From positions 1-11,807 of the forward strand of contig CAAGJD010000010.1 of the NCBI GenBank assembly GCA_900770055.1: a DNA stretch of 11,807 nucleotides, read 5' to 3'. Below are positions 1-8,175 of the stretch, piece after piece (within the stretch, counting starts at the first letter, position 1; each line of letters begins with the position of its first letter). Made by a program: the position numbers and the translations under genes. Below the pieces are notes generated by a model. The model did not search any database, had not been told where the DNA came from, and worked only from the letters and a program-made list of their open reading frames with translations. Source of the DNA: Acholeplasmatales bacterium. Lineage in GTDB: Bacteria > Bacillota_I > Bacilli_A > Acholeplasmatales > Anaeroplasmataceae.

Positions 1-41
1 AATGTTTACTCAACTAGAAAACGCTATTATTTTTGTTTAAT

Positions 42-70
42 TTGACAAAGTCTATATAATTATTTATAAT
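42..70 (+). promoter_or_regulatory. Sigma-A-type promoter of the gal/galactanase operon
   Basis: TTGACA at 42-47 and TATAAT at 65-70 are both perfect matches to the housekeeping consensus and are separated by the optimal 17 bases. Transcription would start near position 77, giving a leader of about 53 bases before the preferred galT start at 130. The surrounding DNA is very A/T-rich, so a TATAAT alone would mean little (another lies at 55-60). The exact -35 box at exact spacing is what carries the call. No other promoter-like gap exists in the six-gene forward run, so this probably drives all of it. Confidence 0.85.
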
Positions 71-114
71 TATATATGAAATATATTTATAAAACTATTA
101 TAAAATTAAATAAA

Positions 115-121
115 AGAAAGG
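115..121 (+). promoter_or_regulatory. Ribosome binding site that decides the galT start
   Basis: The purine-rich AGAAAGG at 115-121 lies 8 bases before the ATG at 130 and only 2 bases before the ATG at 124. Normal spacing favours 130. The far-upstream in-frame ATG at 76 has no such site and coincides with the predicted transcription start. Confidence 0.6.
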
Positions 122-129
122 AAATGCTT

Positions 130-1599
130 ATGGAAAAGATTTATTCATGCATAGATAAACTCATTTGCTATGCAAAAATCAATTTGAATTTAGATGAAAG
201 AAATGAAGATTATATTAGAAATAGCATTTTTTCATTATTCAATCTAGATTCTTATAAAGAACATTTTAGCTATGATATATTAGATACAAATCCTGATAAT
301 CTATTAGCTGAATTTGTGAATACTGCTTTAGAACTAAAGCTATTCGATATCTATGATGCAGAATATTACTTAGATCAAATTATGGGATTATTATCCTTAT
401 TACCAAAGGACATTGAAGATATTTTTTATAAAATATATGAAAAATCATCAAAGGAAGCTACAGAATGGTTCTATAACTATTGTGTTAAAAATGATTATGT
501 CAAAAAAAGTAAGCTCGATAAAAATCCACGCTTCGATTCAAATGGTTTAATTATTACAATCAATAAGGCAAAGCCTGAATTTAGAGACCCTAAAAAGGCA
601 CAATCTGGTAATAGTACGAAGGGTGGTTATCCTAAATGCACAATTTGTCACGAAAATGAGGGTTTTAGTGGAAGAAATAAAAGAACACTTAGAACTATCA
701 ATCTTAAGCTTAATGGTCAAAATTGGTTCTGGCAATTTTCACCATATGGTTACTTCTACCAGCATGGTATAGCTGTAAATTATGAACATACACCAATGCA
801 TGTAGATAAGGCTACATTCTATAGATTAATGGATTTTGTTGACCAATTTCCACATTACTTTATTGGAAGTAATGCTGCTCTACCAAGAATAGGTGGTTCT
901 GTTTTAGCTCATGACCATTACCAAGGTGGAGGAGAAATACTTCCAATGCATAAAGCTAGTGCTGCTTATACACTATATAATGAAAAATATAGTGATGCAT
1001 TTGTTGAAATATTAGATTGGCCTAATACAGTTGTTAGAGTAGTTTCTAAAAATAAAGATAATATTGCAGAAATTTCAGAAGCTATTAGAGAAAAATGGGT
1101 AAACTATGAAAACAAGAATCTAGATATAATTTGTGAGGATGATGAAGGAATTCATAGTGCTATTAGCCCTACAGTTGTAAAAACTTTAAGAGGCTATGAA
1201 ATGAGTATAATATTTAGAAATAATATCACATCAGAAAAATATCCTGATGGAATATTCCATGCTCATCCTGAATTCCATATTATTAAAAAAGAATCAATAG
1301 GCTTAATTGAAGCTCAAGGCTTATTTATTTTACCTGGAAGACTTGAAGCTGAATTAGCATCAATTGAAGAATTGATACAAAATAGCCTTCCACTATCAAA
1401 AGAATTAGAGCAATTTAAACTTGTTTATGATGAATGCAAAGCTTTATGTAATAATGATTACAGTAAAGAAAATGTTCATATTTCTATGCAAAACGAGCTT
1501 GGAAGCATTTGTAGTAGAATATTAGAAAATACTGCAGTATTTAAAGATAAAAAACAAACAATTAGCTTTATGGAGGATTTAGGATTCCTATGCAAATAG
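130..1599 (+). CDS. galT: UDP-glucose--hexose-1-phosphate uridylyltransferase (class II GalT)
   Basis: GalT is a cytoplasmic Leloir enzyme that exchanges UMP between UDP-glucose and galactose-1-phosphate, giving glucose-1-phosphate and UDP-galactose. With the start at 130 the protein has 489 residues, the usual size for the class II form of low-GC Gram-positives and much longer than the roughly 350 of E. coli GalT. Visible motifs are the paired cysteines C170-T-I-C173 followed by HENEG, the active-site H261-D-H263-Y-Q265 (H263 is the likely uridylylated histidine, by analogy with HPHGQ), and the C-terminal HAHPEFH at 377-383 followed by GLIEAQG and LPGR. An in-frame ATG at 76 would add 18 residues, but it sits on the predicted transcription start and lacks a ribosome binding site. 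The family also accepts other hexose-1-phosphates, but the adjacent galK and galE make galactose the clear substrate. It is first in the operon and overlaps galK by 10 bases. Confidence 0.95.
   Translation: MEKIYSCIDKLICYAKINLNLDERNEDYIRNSIFSLFNLDSYKEHFSYDILDTNPDNLLAEFVNTALELKLFDIYDAEYYLDQIMGLLSLLPKDIEDIFYKIYEKSSKEATEWFYNYCVKNDYVKKSKLDKNPRFDSNGLIITINKAKPEFRDPKKAQSGNSTKGGYPKCTICHENEGFSGRNKRTLRTINLKLNGQNWFWQFSPYGYFYQHGIAVNYEHTPMHVDKATFYRLMDFVDQFPHYFIGSNAALPRIGGSVLAHDHYQGGGEILPMHKASAAYTLYNEKYSDAFVEILDWPNTVVRVVSKNKDNIAEISEAIREKWVNYENKNLDIICEDDEGIHSAISPTVVKTLRGYEMSIIFRNNITSEKYPDGIFHAHPEFHIIKKESIGLIEAQGLFILPGRLEAELASIEELIQNSLPLSKELEQFKLVYDECKALCNNDYSKENVHISMQNELGSICSRILENTAVFKDKKQTISFMEDLGFLCK
1572..1584 (+). 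promoter_or_regulatory. Ribosome binding site of galK inside the end of galT
   Basis: GGAGG at 1572-1576 lies 13 bases before the galK ATG, and a weaker AGGA at 1581-1584 lies 5 bases before it. Both are inside the galT coding sequence. Together with the 10-base overlap of the two genes this suggests translational coupling. An in-frame TAG at 1563 and no other ATG in between confirm 1590 as the only ATG start. Confidence 0.6.
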
Positions 1600-2720
1600 A
1601 TGAAAGACTTTACGATTTAAAGGTTACTGCTGCAGGAAGAGTTAACATAATTGGTGAGCACATTGATTATTGTGGAGGTAAAGTATTTCCAGCAGCCCTA
1701 TCTGTAAAAAATACAGTTTATATTAAAAAGAATAATACTAATAAAATTAATATTAGCTGGACTACATTACCAAATAAAGTAACACTTGATATTGATAATT
1801 TAATTGCAGCAAAAGATTATAAATACGGTAATTATCAAGCTGGTGCACTTCTTTACTATGTAGAAAAGGGATATCCTATTATTGGCTGCGATATGCTACA
1901 GGATTGTACTGTACCATTTGGTAGTGGACTTTCTTCTTCTGCTGCTATTGAGGTTTCTACAATTGCTGCAATGGCCGCACTAACAAATACTAAAATAGAC
2001 CCAGTTGAAATTGCCTTAATTGCTCAAAAGGCAGAAAGAGAATTCACAGGTGTAAATTGTGGTATTATGGATCAGTATGCTTCAGCATGTGGTAAAAAGA
2101 ATCATGCAATGCTACTTAACTGTAAAACCTTAGAATGCGAATATGTACCTATTGATTTAGAGGATTATTCTCTTGTAATAATTAATTCAAAAAAGCCTCA
2201 TGCTTTAGGTGAAAGCAAATATAATGAGCGTAGAAATGAAACTGAAGAGGCATTACAAATTTTAAAGCCTCATACTAATATTAGCTGCCTTGCAGAATTA
2301 ACCTTAGAGGATTTAGAAAAACATAAAAATCTTTTAAGACCTATTGTATATAATCGTACACTACATGTAGTATCAGAATGCCTTAGAGTACAACAAGCAG
2401 AATCTGCAATGAAAAATAAAGATATTAAGCTTTTAGGTAAGCTATTAACTGAATCACATAATTCTTTAAGAGATTTATATGAGGTTACAGGTAAGGAATT
2501 AGATACACTAGCTTACCTTGGTCAAATTCAACCTTCTTGTCTTGGTTCAAGAATGGTAGGTGGAGGCTTTGGTGGTTGTACTGTATCTATTGTAAAAACT
2601 ACTGATGTAGAAACATTTAAAAAGACTGTATGCGATGAATATTATAAAGAAATCGGCTATAAGGCTGAGGCTTATGATTGTTCTATCGCTGATGGTATAA
2701 CAATTTCAAAACTAAACTAA
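1590..2720 (+). CDS. galK: Galactokinase
   Basis: GalK phosphorylates alpha-D-galactose with ATP to galactose-1-phosphate, the substrate of GalT. It belongs to the GHMP kinase family. Three family motifs are intact: the galactokinase signature GRVNIIGEHIDYCGG at 16-30, the ATP-binding loop GSGLSSSAA at 111-119, and the third GHMP motif GGGFGGC at 324-330. D161 in CGIMDQYAS is the expected catalytic aspartate. At 376 residues it is near the family norm of about 380-390. It is slightly short at the N-terminus, where the signature begins about 11 residues earlier than in E. coli GalK. The usual APGR before the signature reads AAGR here. The stop upstream in frame at 1563 shows that no longer ATG start exists, so the short N-terminus is real. 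Confidence 0.96.
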   Translation: MQIDERLYDLKVTAAGRVNIIGEHIDYCGGKVFPAALSVKNTVYIKKNNTNKINISWTTLPNKVTLDIDNLIAAKDYKYGNYQAGALLYYVEKGYPIIGCDMLQDCTVPFGSGLSSSAAIEVSTIAAMAALTNTKIDPVEIALIAQKAEREFTGVNCGIMDQYASACGKKNHAMLLNCKTLECEYVPIDLEDYSLVIINSKKPHALGESKYNERRNETEEALQILKPHTNISCLAELTLEDLEKHKNLLRPIVYNRTLHVVSECLRVQQAESAMKNKDIKLLGKLLTESHNSLRDLYEVTGKELDTLAYLGQIQPSCLGSRMVGGGFGGCTVSIVKTTDVETFKKTVCDEYYKEIGYKAEAYDCSIADGITISKLN

Positions 2721-2739
2721 TATAAGGAGGAATAAAAAA

Positions 2740-3717
2740 ATGAAAATATTAGTTACTGGTGGAGCTGGATATATCGGCTCACATGCTGTAAAGGTATTAC
2801 TTCAAAAGGGCTATGACGTTGTTGTTGTAGATAATCTTGCAACAGGTCATAAAGAAGCAGTTGATCCAAAAGCTAAATTATATATTGGTGATATTGCTGA
2901 TGAAGCATTTATGGATGATGTCTTTAAAAAGGAAGACATTAAAGGGGTAATTCATTTTGCTGCTTTCTCACTTGTAGGAGAATCAATGACAAATCCTTAC
3001 AAATATTATGAGAATAATGTCAGCAAGACAAATCATTTATTAAAATCAATGATTGATCACAATGTTATGTATTTAGTATTCTCTTCTACTGCTGCAACAT
3101 ATGGTGAGCCTGAAAAAACTCCAATATTAGAAACAGATAAGCAAGAGCCTACAAATGTTTATGGTCAAACAAAATTAGCTATGGAGCATATGATTGGTTG
3201 GTATGGTAAGGCTCATGGCTTAAAGAGTGTTGCCTTAAGATATTTTAACGTTGCTGGTGCAATTGAGGATGGCTCAATTGGTGAAGCACATAACCCTGAA
3301 ACTCACTTAATCCCAATCATTTTACAGGTTGCTAATAATAAACGTCAACAAATTAATGTCTTTGGTGATGACTATAATACAAAAGATGGAACATGTATTA
3401 GAGATTATATTCATGTACTTGATTTATGTGAGGCGCATGTTTTAGCACTAGAATATTTATTGAATGGAAATGAAAGTGAAAACTTCAATTTAGGTTCAGG
3501 CGAAGGCTTCTCAGTTTTAGAAATGATAGAAGCTGCAAGAAGAGTAACAGGTCATCCTATTCCTGCTACTATCGCACCAAGAAGAGCAGGTGACCCAGCA
3601 GTTTTAATCGCATCAAGCCAAAAAGCAAGATTAAAGCTAGGTTGGAATCCAACAAGAGAAAATATCGAAATAATGATAAGAGACGCTTGGTGTTGGGAAC
3701 AAAATAAAAGATACTAA
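2740..3717 (+). CDS. galE: UDP-glucose 4-epimerase
   Basis: GalE interconverts UDP-galactose and UDP-glucose through a 4-keto intermediate with tightly bound NAD, recycling the UDP-glucose consumed by GalT. It is an extended short-chain dehydrogenase of 325 residues, normal for the family. The N-terminal nucleotide fold carries TGGAGYIG at 6-13. The catalytic set is the S115-S116-T117 stretch followed by ATYGEP, and Y141-G-Q-T-K145 (YxxxK). The C-terminal part carries the FNLGSGEGFSVLEM and RRAGDP stretches typical of GalE. A strong AAGGAGG at 2724-2730, 9 bases before the ATG, supports the start. It may also act on UDP-N-acetyl sugars and serve wall or capsule synthesis. The position directly after galT and galK points to the Leloir role. 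Confidence 0.95.
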   Translation: MKILVTGGAGYIGSHAVKVLLQKGYDVVVVDNLATGHKEAVDPKAKLYIGDIADEAFMDDVFKKEDIKGVIHFAAFSLVGESMTNPYKYYENNVSKTNHLLKSMIDHNVMYLVFSSTAATYGEPEKTPILETDKQEPTNVYGQTKLAMEHMIGWYGKAHGLKSVALRYFNVAGAIEDGSIGEAHNPETHLIPIILQVANNKRQQINVFGDDYNTKDGTCIRDYIHVLDLCEAHVLALEYLLNGNESENFNLGSGEGFSVLEMIEAARRVTGHPIPATIAPRRAGDPAVLIASSQKARLKLGWNPTRENIEIMIRDAWCWEQNKRY

Positions 3718-3733
3718 TTGGAGGAATAACTAA

Positions 3734-6034
3734 ATGGGAAATATATCTTATTTAAATTATGATTGGTATTTTAAAGAAAACCATGAAAGTCTTGATTTAA
3801 AGCTAGATAATCTAGAAGGCTTCAATCCTATTAGTCTACCTCATACTAATAAAGAAACTCCACTTAATAATTTCGATGAAACTATTTCCTTTATCACAAG
3901 TACATATAAAAGATTTATCAAAATAAATGATTTATCAAAAATATATCACTTAGTTTTTGAAGGAATTGGCCACTACACAGAGTTATACGTAAATGGTAAA
4001 TATGTTTCAAATCATAAATGTGGCTATACAAGGTTTGAAACTGATATTACACCATATTTAGTCACAGGAAATAATGAAATAGCATTAATTGTTGACTCAC
4101 ATGAAATCAATCAACCACCATTTGGCTTTGTTATTGATTATCTATGCTTCGGTGGTATTTATAGAGAATGCTATCTTAAAGAATTAAATAATACTTTTAT
4201 CGAGAATTATTACTTCCATAATGATGAAGAAAATTGGTATTTAGATTATAAGCTTAATAAAAATTGCAATCATGAAATTGAAATAATTATTAAAGATGAA
4301 AATAAAATAGTATACAAAAAAGTTTTTAATAATAGTAATCCATCTGATTCTACTTCTATTTTTAAATTATGGGATGTTGATAATCCTTACTTATATAATC
4401 TTGAGGTTAATTTATTCATAAATAATGAATTAATAGATTCTATTACTGATACTATCGGATTTAGAACCATTAAATTCTTAGAAAATGGTTTTTATCTTAA
4501 CGGTAAAAAACTAAAAATTAGAGGTGCAAATAGACACCAAAGCTATCCTTACGTTGGATATGCAATGCCAAAACGTGCTCAATATGAGGATGCAGAGCTT
4601 ATAAAAAAACTAGGCTTTAACGCTGTAAGAACTTCTCATTATCCACAAAGTCCAGATTTCCTATATGCATGTGATAAGCTAGGATTATTAGTATTTGAAG
4701 AAATCCCAGGTTGGCAAAATGTTGGAGATCTAAATTGGCAAAGTATTGCCATCAACAATGTTAATGATATGATTATTAGAGATAGAAATCATCCTTCTAT
4801 CATCTTGTGGGGAGTTAGAATCAATGAATCAGGTGACTTCCATGATTTTTACACTAAAACAAATGAGGTTGCTCATAATCTTGATAAATTTAGACCTACA
4901 GGTGGAGTTAGATGCTTCCAATTTTCTGAGCTTTTAGAGGATGTATATACTTATAATGATTTTATTAATTCAGGCTTAGGTATTCACCTAAGAGGCAAGG
5001 AAGAGGTAACTGACTCTAATAAACCATATTTAGTTAGTGAATATGGTGGTCATATGTATCCTACAAAATCATTTGATAATGAAGCAAGACGTACTACTCA
5101 CGCAATGATTCATGCTGAAGTAATAAATCATGCTCTAAATGATGATAAAATTCTCGCAACATTTGCTTGGTGCTTTGCTGATTACAACACTCATAGAGAT
5201 TTTGGTAGTGGTGATTTAATATGCTACCATGGTGTAACAGATATTTTTAGAAATATTAAATATGCTGCATACCCTTATATGATTTATCAAGATAAGCCTT
5301 TCCTTGAAGTAACATCTAACCTTAATATTGGTGAGCATAATGGTGGTTACATTAGAGAATTTGCTCTTATGACTAATTGTGAAGAGGTTAGAATGTATCA
5401 TAATGGTTTATTGGTAAATACATTTAATATTAAAGAAAAAGGTAATTGCTTCTTAATTAAAGCAGATGAACTTATGGGTAATTTATTAATTACTGAAGAG
5501 GGTATGACTCAAGAAGAATCTAATCATATTAAAGAAATTTATATGAAGGTATTAGCCTACGATGGAATCTTAAGAGATGACATATTAGAAGAATATGGTG
5601 ATGAAGCTAAAAAAGCTTGGAACTATTATGGTAAATATATTTCTAACTGGGGCTCTAGAGCTACTCCTTACACATTTGAAGGCTATAATAATGGCATAAA
5701 AGTAATTGAAATAAAGAAAGGTCCTCAAAGCCTTAAAGAAATCAAGGTTACTACTTCAACTAAAGAACTTAATACAAAACAAAGCTATGATACATGTAAA
5801 GTTACACTTGAGGCAATTGGTACTTTAGGTAATAGAGTAGATTATTCGTTTGATAGCTTTAAGATTGAGGTAAGCGATGAGCTTGAAATCATCGGTGATG
5901 ATATTATAAGTCTTATTGCTGGTGCAAGATCATTTTACGTTAAAACAAAGGTTAAAAATGGTATAGGTAAAATATATATTAAATCTCCAAAATATAAATT
6001 TGAACCTATCACATTAACAATAAAAGAAATATAG
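3734..6034 (+). CDS. Cytoplasmic GH2 beta-galactosidase
   Basis: This is a glycoside hydrolase family 2 enzyme of 766 residues without a signal peptide, so it acts in the cytoplasm. Domains in order are a jelly-roll sugar-binding domain (about 1-150, ending in GGIYRECYL), an Ig-like domain (about 150-245), a TIM barrel (about 250-530), and a C-terminal beta-rich region. The likely acid/base is E365 in WGVRINESG, preceded by HPSIILW at 353-359. The likely nucleophile is E436 in SEYGG. It lacks the large C-terminal domain of E. coli LacZ (1023 residues). Lying between galE and an extracellular galactanase, it most likely removes galactose from imported beta-1,4-galacto-oligosaccharides. GH2 also contains beta-glucuronidases and beta-mannosidases, so specificity rests on context. 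GGAGG at 3720-3724 supports the start. Confidence 0.85.
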   Translation: MGNISYLNYDWYFKENHESLDLKLDNLEGFNPISLPHTNKETPLNNFDETISFITSTYKRFIKINDLSKIYHLVFEGIGHYTELYVNGKYVSNHKCGYTRFETDITPYLVTGNNEIALIVDSHEINQPPFGFVIDYLCFGGIYRECYLKELNNTFIENYYFHNDEENWYLDYKLNKNCNHEIEIIIKDENKIVYKKVFNNSNPSDSTSIFKLWDVDNPYLYNLEVNLFINNELIDSITDTIGFRTIKFLENGFYLNGKKLKIRGANRHQSYPYVGYAMPKRAQYEDAELIKKLGFNAVRTSHYPQSPDFLYACDKLGLLVFEEIPGWQNVGDLNWQSIAINNVNDMIIRDRNHPSIILWGVRINESGDFHDFYTKTNEVAHNLDKFRPTGGVRCFQFSELLEDVYTYNDFINSGLGIHLRGKEEVTDSNKPYLVSEYGGHMYPTKSFDNEARRTTHAMIHAEVINHALNDDKILATFAWCFADYNTHRDFGSGDLICYHGVTDIFRNIKYAAYPYMIYQDKPFLEVTSNLNIGEHNGGYIREFALMTNCEEVRMYHNGLLVNTFNIKEKGNCFLIKADELMGNLLITEEGMTQEESNHIKEIYMKVLAYDGILRDDILEEYGDEAKKAWNYYGKYISNWGSRATPYTFEGYNNGIKVIEIKKGPQSLKEIKVTTSTKELNTKQSYDTCKVTLEAIGTLGNRVDYSFDSFKIEVSDELEIIGDDIISLIAGARSFYVKTKVKNGIGKIYIKSPKYKFEPITLTIKEI

Positions 6035-6043
6035 GAGGGAAAA

Positions 6044-8167
6044 ATGAAAACAAAAATTAAAACACTAATGCTTGCAGTTTTGTCAACTTTATGTCTAGTT
6101 GCATGTGTAAAAACAGGTAATAATAGTAGCACTACTACAAATCAAACAATAGCGCCTACTACTATCCCAACAAATCCAACTAGCACACCAACAAATACTG
6201 CTTCAACAATTATTCCAACTGAGGTAGAAAAAGTGAATTCAAGTGATAGTCTTTATGTATCAAAGGTAGAGAATATAAGTGATGATTTTATATTAGGTGT
6301 TGATGCATCTAGTGTAATATCACTAGAAGATAGTGGTGTAAAATACTATGACTATGATGAAAATGAAGCAGATGTTTTTAAAACATTAGCCCAAAGCGGT
6401 GTTAATTACATTCGCGTTAGAATTTGGAATGATCCTTATGATGCCAATGGAAATGGCTATGGTGGTGGAAACAATGATATTGAAAAAGCCGTTGAAATTG
6501 GAAAAAGAGCTACAAAATATGGAATGAAGTTATTAGCAAACTTCCATTATTCAGATTTCTGGGCTGATCCTGCTAAGCAAATGGTACCAAAGGCTTGGGC
6601 AGAGATGGACATTGATACTAAGGCTGAAGCATTATACGAATACACTAAAGAATCTTTAACAAAGCTTAAGAATGCTGGTGTTGATGTAGGAATGATTCAA
6701 ATTGGTAATGAAACAAATGGTGCAATGTGTGGAGAAAAAGTTTGGTTTAATATTGCTAAGCTTATGATTCAAGCTACTACTGCTTGTAGAGAGGTTTTAC
6801 CAAATGCCTTAATTGCTGTTCATTTTGCAAACCCTGAAAAGGTTACAAATTATGCTGATTACTCAAAAAAGTTAAACTATTATGGAATAGATTATGATGT
6901 ATTTGCTTCTTCTTATTATCCATTCTGGCATGGTACTTTAGATAATCTTGCAACAGTACTTAATACTGTTTCAAAAACATATGGTAAAAAGGTAATGGTT
7001 GCAGAGACATCTTATGCATACACTAATGACAATACAGATTTCTATGGTAACACTATTCAAGAGGGTGGCGCTATTACAAAGGATTATCCATTCTCTGTTC
7101 AAGGCCAAGCTAATTGCTTAAGAAATGTTATCGATACAGTTGTAAATAAAATGGATAACGGTATCGGAGTATTTTACTGGGAAGGAACATGGATTTCTGT
7201 AGGTCAAAGCACATATGAAGAAAATAAAGCACTTTGGGAAAAATATGGTTCTGGTTGGGCATCAAGCTACGCTAAAGAATATGATCCAAATGATGCTGGT
7301 AAATATTATGGTGGTAACGCTGTAGATAATCAAGCTTTATTTGATGAACATGGTAAACCATTAGAGTCACTTAAAACATTCAATCTTGTTAAAACAGGTA
7401 ATACTGTAGCATTAAGACCTGATGCAATTGCTGATACAAATATCATTTGTGATTTAGCAGGTGACATTAATCTTCCTCAAAAGGTAAATGCTATTATGAA
7501 TGATAATAGTTATCAAGAGTTAGATGTTGAATGGAAATATTTCCAAGTAACTGATGAGAACTATAATACAACAGTATTTGATACAATTGATTACGATTAT
7601 TTTAGAAGTAATGGTCCTCAAAAATATGATATTGTTGGTGAGGCAGGTGGAATGACTGCTCACTGCTACTTATCAATGGTTGAATTTAATTTCTTAACAA
7701 ATTATAGTTTTGAAGATGATGCAAATGGTACAAAAGTTCCTACAGGCTGGACAGTAATAGAAAATGGAAAAGCTAACGAACTATATGTTGAAAACAAGCC
7801 TACAGATTCTGTAACAGGAAACTGTCACTTCCATTTCTGGAGTGGAACTTCTGATACAATTAATTTTAACCTTGAACAAGAGATTACTGGTTTAAAGGCT
7901 GGAAAATACAAATATTCTATTTCAATAATGGGTGGAGATGCTGGTGAAACAGAAATCTATGCCTATGTAAAGATTAATGGTGTTATCGTTGCTCAAGAGA
8001 CATTAGGAATTACTGGTTATCTAAATTGGGATACTGCGAAAATAACTGATATTGAATATGATGGTTCTTCTTCAATTATTGTAGGTATTTATGTAAAATG
8101 CTCTGGTTCTGGAAATGGTGCATGGGGTAAAATTGATGATGCACTATTTAATTCCCAAACTGAGTAG
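6044..8167 (+). CDS. Lipoprotein arabinogalactan endo-beta-1,4-galactanase (GH53) with galactan-binding-like tail
   Basis: This is a surface enzyme that cuts internal beta-1,4-galactosyl bonds in pectic galactan or type I arabinogalactan. The N-terminus is a lipoprotein signal peptide with lipobox LVAC, lipidated at C21, followed by a Thr/Ser/Pro-rich spacer (about 25-58). The GH53 TIM barrel spans about 75-449. E223 in IGNETNG is the expected acid/base and E321 in VAETSYAY the expected nucleophile. The family's end motif (YGSGWASSYA, then DPNDAGKYYGG) is intact. Next comes an Ig-like segment (about 470-547, INLPQKVNAIMNDNS), then a beta-sandwich-like module (549-705) with NYSFED and PTGWTV motifs, resembling carbohydrate-binding modules. 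Galactanases of other bacteria carry CBM61 there, so this is my best guess for it. AGGAGGG overlaps the previous stop codon, so translation is probably coupled. It is longer than the roughly 400-residue single-domain forms. Confidence 0.93.
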   Translation: MKTKIKTLMLAVLSTLCLVACVKTGNNSSTTTNQTIAPTTIPTNPTSTPTNTASTIIPTEVEKVNSSDSLYVSKVENISDDFILGVDASSVISLEDSGVKYYDYDENEADVFKTLAQSGVNYIRVRIWNDPYDANGNGYGGGNNDIEKAVEIGKRATKYGMKLLANFHYSDFWADPAKQMVPKAWAEMDIDTKAEALYEYTKESLTKLKNAGVDVGMIQIGNETNGAMCGEKVWFNIAKLMIQATTACREVLPNALIAVHFANPEKVTNYADYSKKLNYYGIDYDVFASSYYPFWHGTLDNLATVLNTVSKTYGKKVMVAETSYAYTNDNTDFYGNTIQEGGAITKDYPFSVQGQANCLRNVIDTVVNKMDNGIGVFYWEGTWISVGQSTYEENKALWEKYGSGWASSYAKEYDPNDAGKYYGGNAVDNQALFDEHGKPLESLKTFNLVKTGNTVALRPDAIADTNIICDLAGDINLPQKVNAIMNDNSYQELDVEWKYFQVTDENYNTTVFDTIDYDYFRSNGPQKYDIVGEAGGMTAHCYLSMVEFNFLTNYSFEDDANGTKVPTGWTVIENGKANELYVENKPTDSVTGNCHFHFWSGTSDTINFNLEQEITGLKAGKYKYSISIMGGDAGETEIYAYVKINGVIVAQETLGITGYLNWDTAKITDIEYDGSSSIIVGIYVKCSGSGNGAWGKIDDALFNSQTE

Positions 8168-8175
8168 GAGGCATT

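Noticed and set aside
53..78. A/T-rich repeats (TATAAT / TTATAATTATATAT) as an operator or origin-like element
   Set aside because: Low-complexity A/T sequence is expected around a -10 box in such an AT-rich genome. No symmetric operator is clear.
76..129. N-terminal extension of GalT from the ATG at 76
   Set aside because: It begins at the predicted transcription start, has no ribosome binding site, and encodes a Lys/Ile-rich stretch not expected for GalT.
547..735. Reverse-strand open frame of 62 codons
   Set aside because: It lies wholly inside galT, shows no recognisable motif, and has no reason to be a gene beside a clear conserved enzyme.
5216..5401. Reverse-strand open frame of 61 codons
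   Set aside because: It lies inside the GH2 gene over conserved sequence and is a chance antisense frame.
5935..6132. Reverse-strand open frame of 65 codons with a hydrophobic stretch
   Set aside because: It spans the GH2/GH53 junction. The hydrophobic stretch is the antisense of ordinary coding sequence, and both forward genes are well supported.
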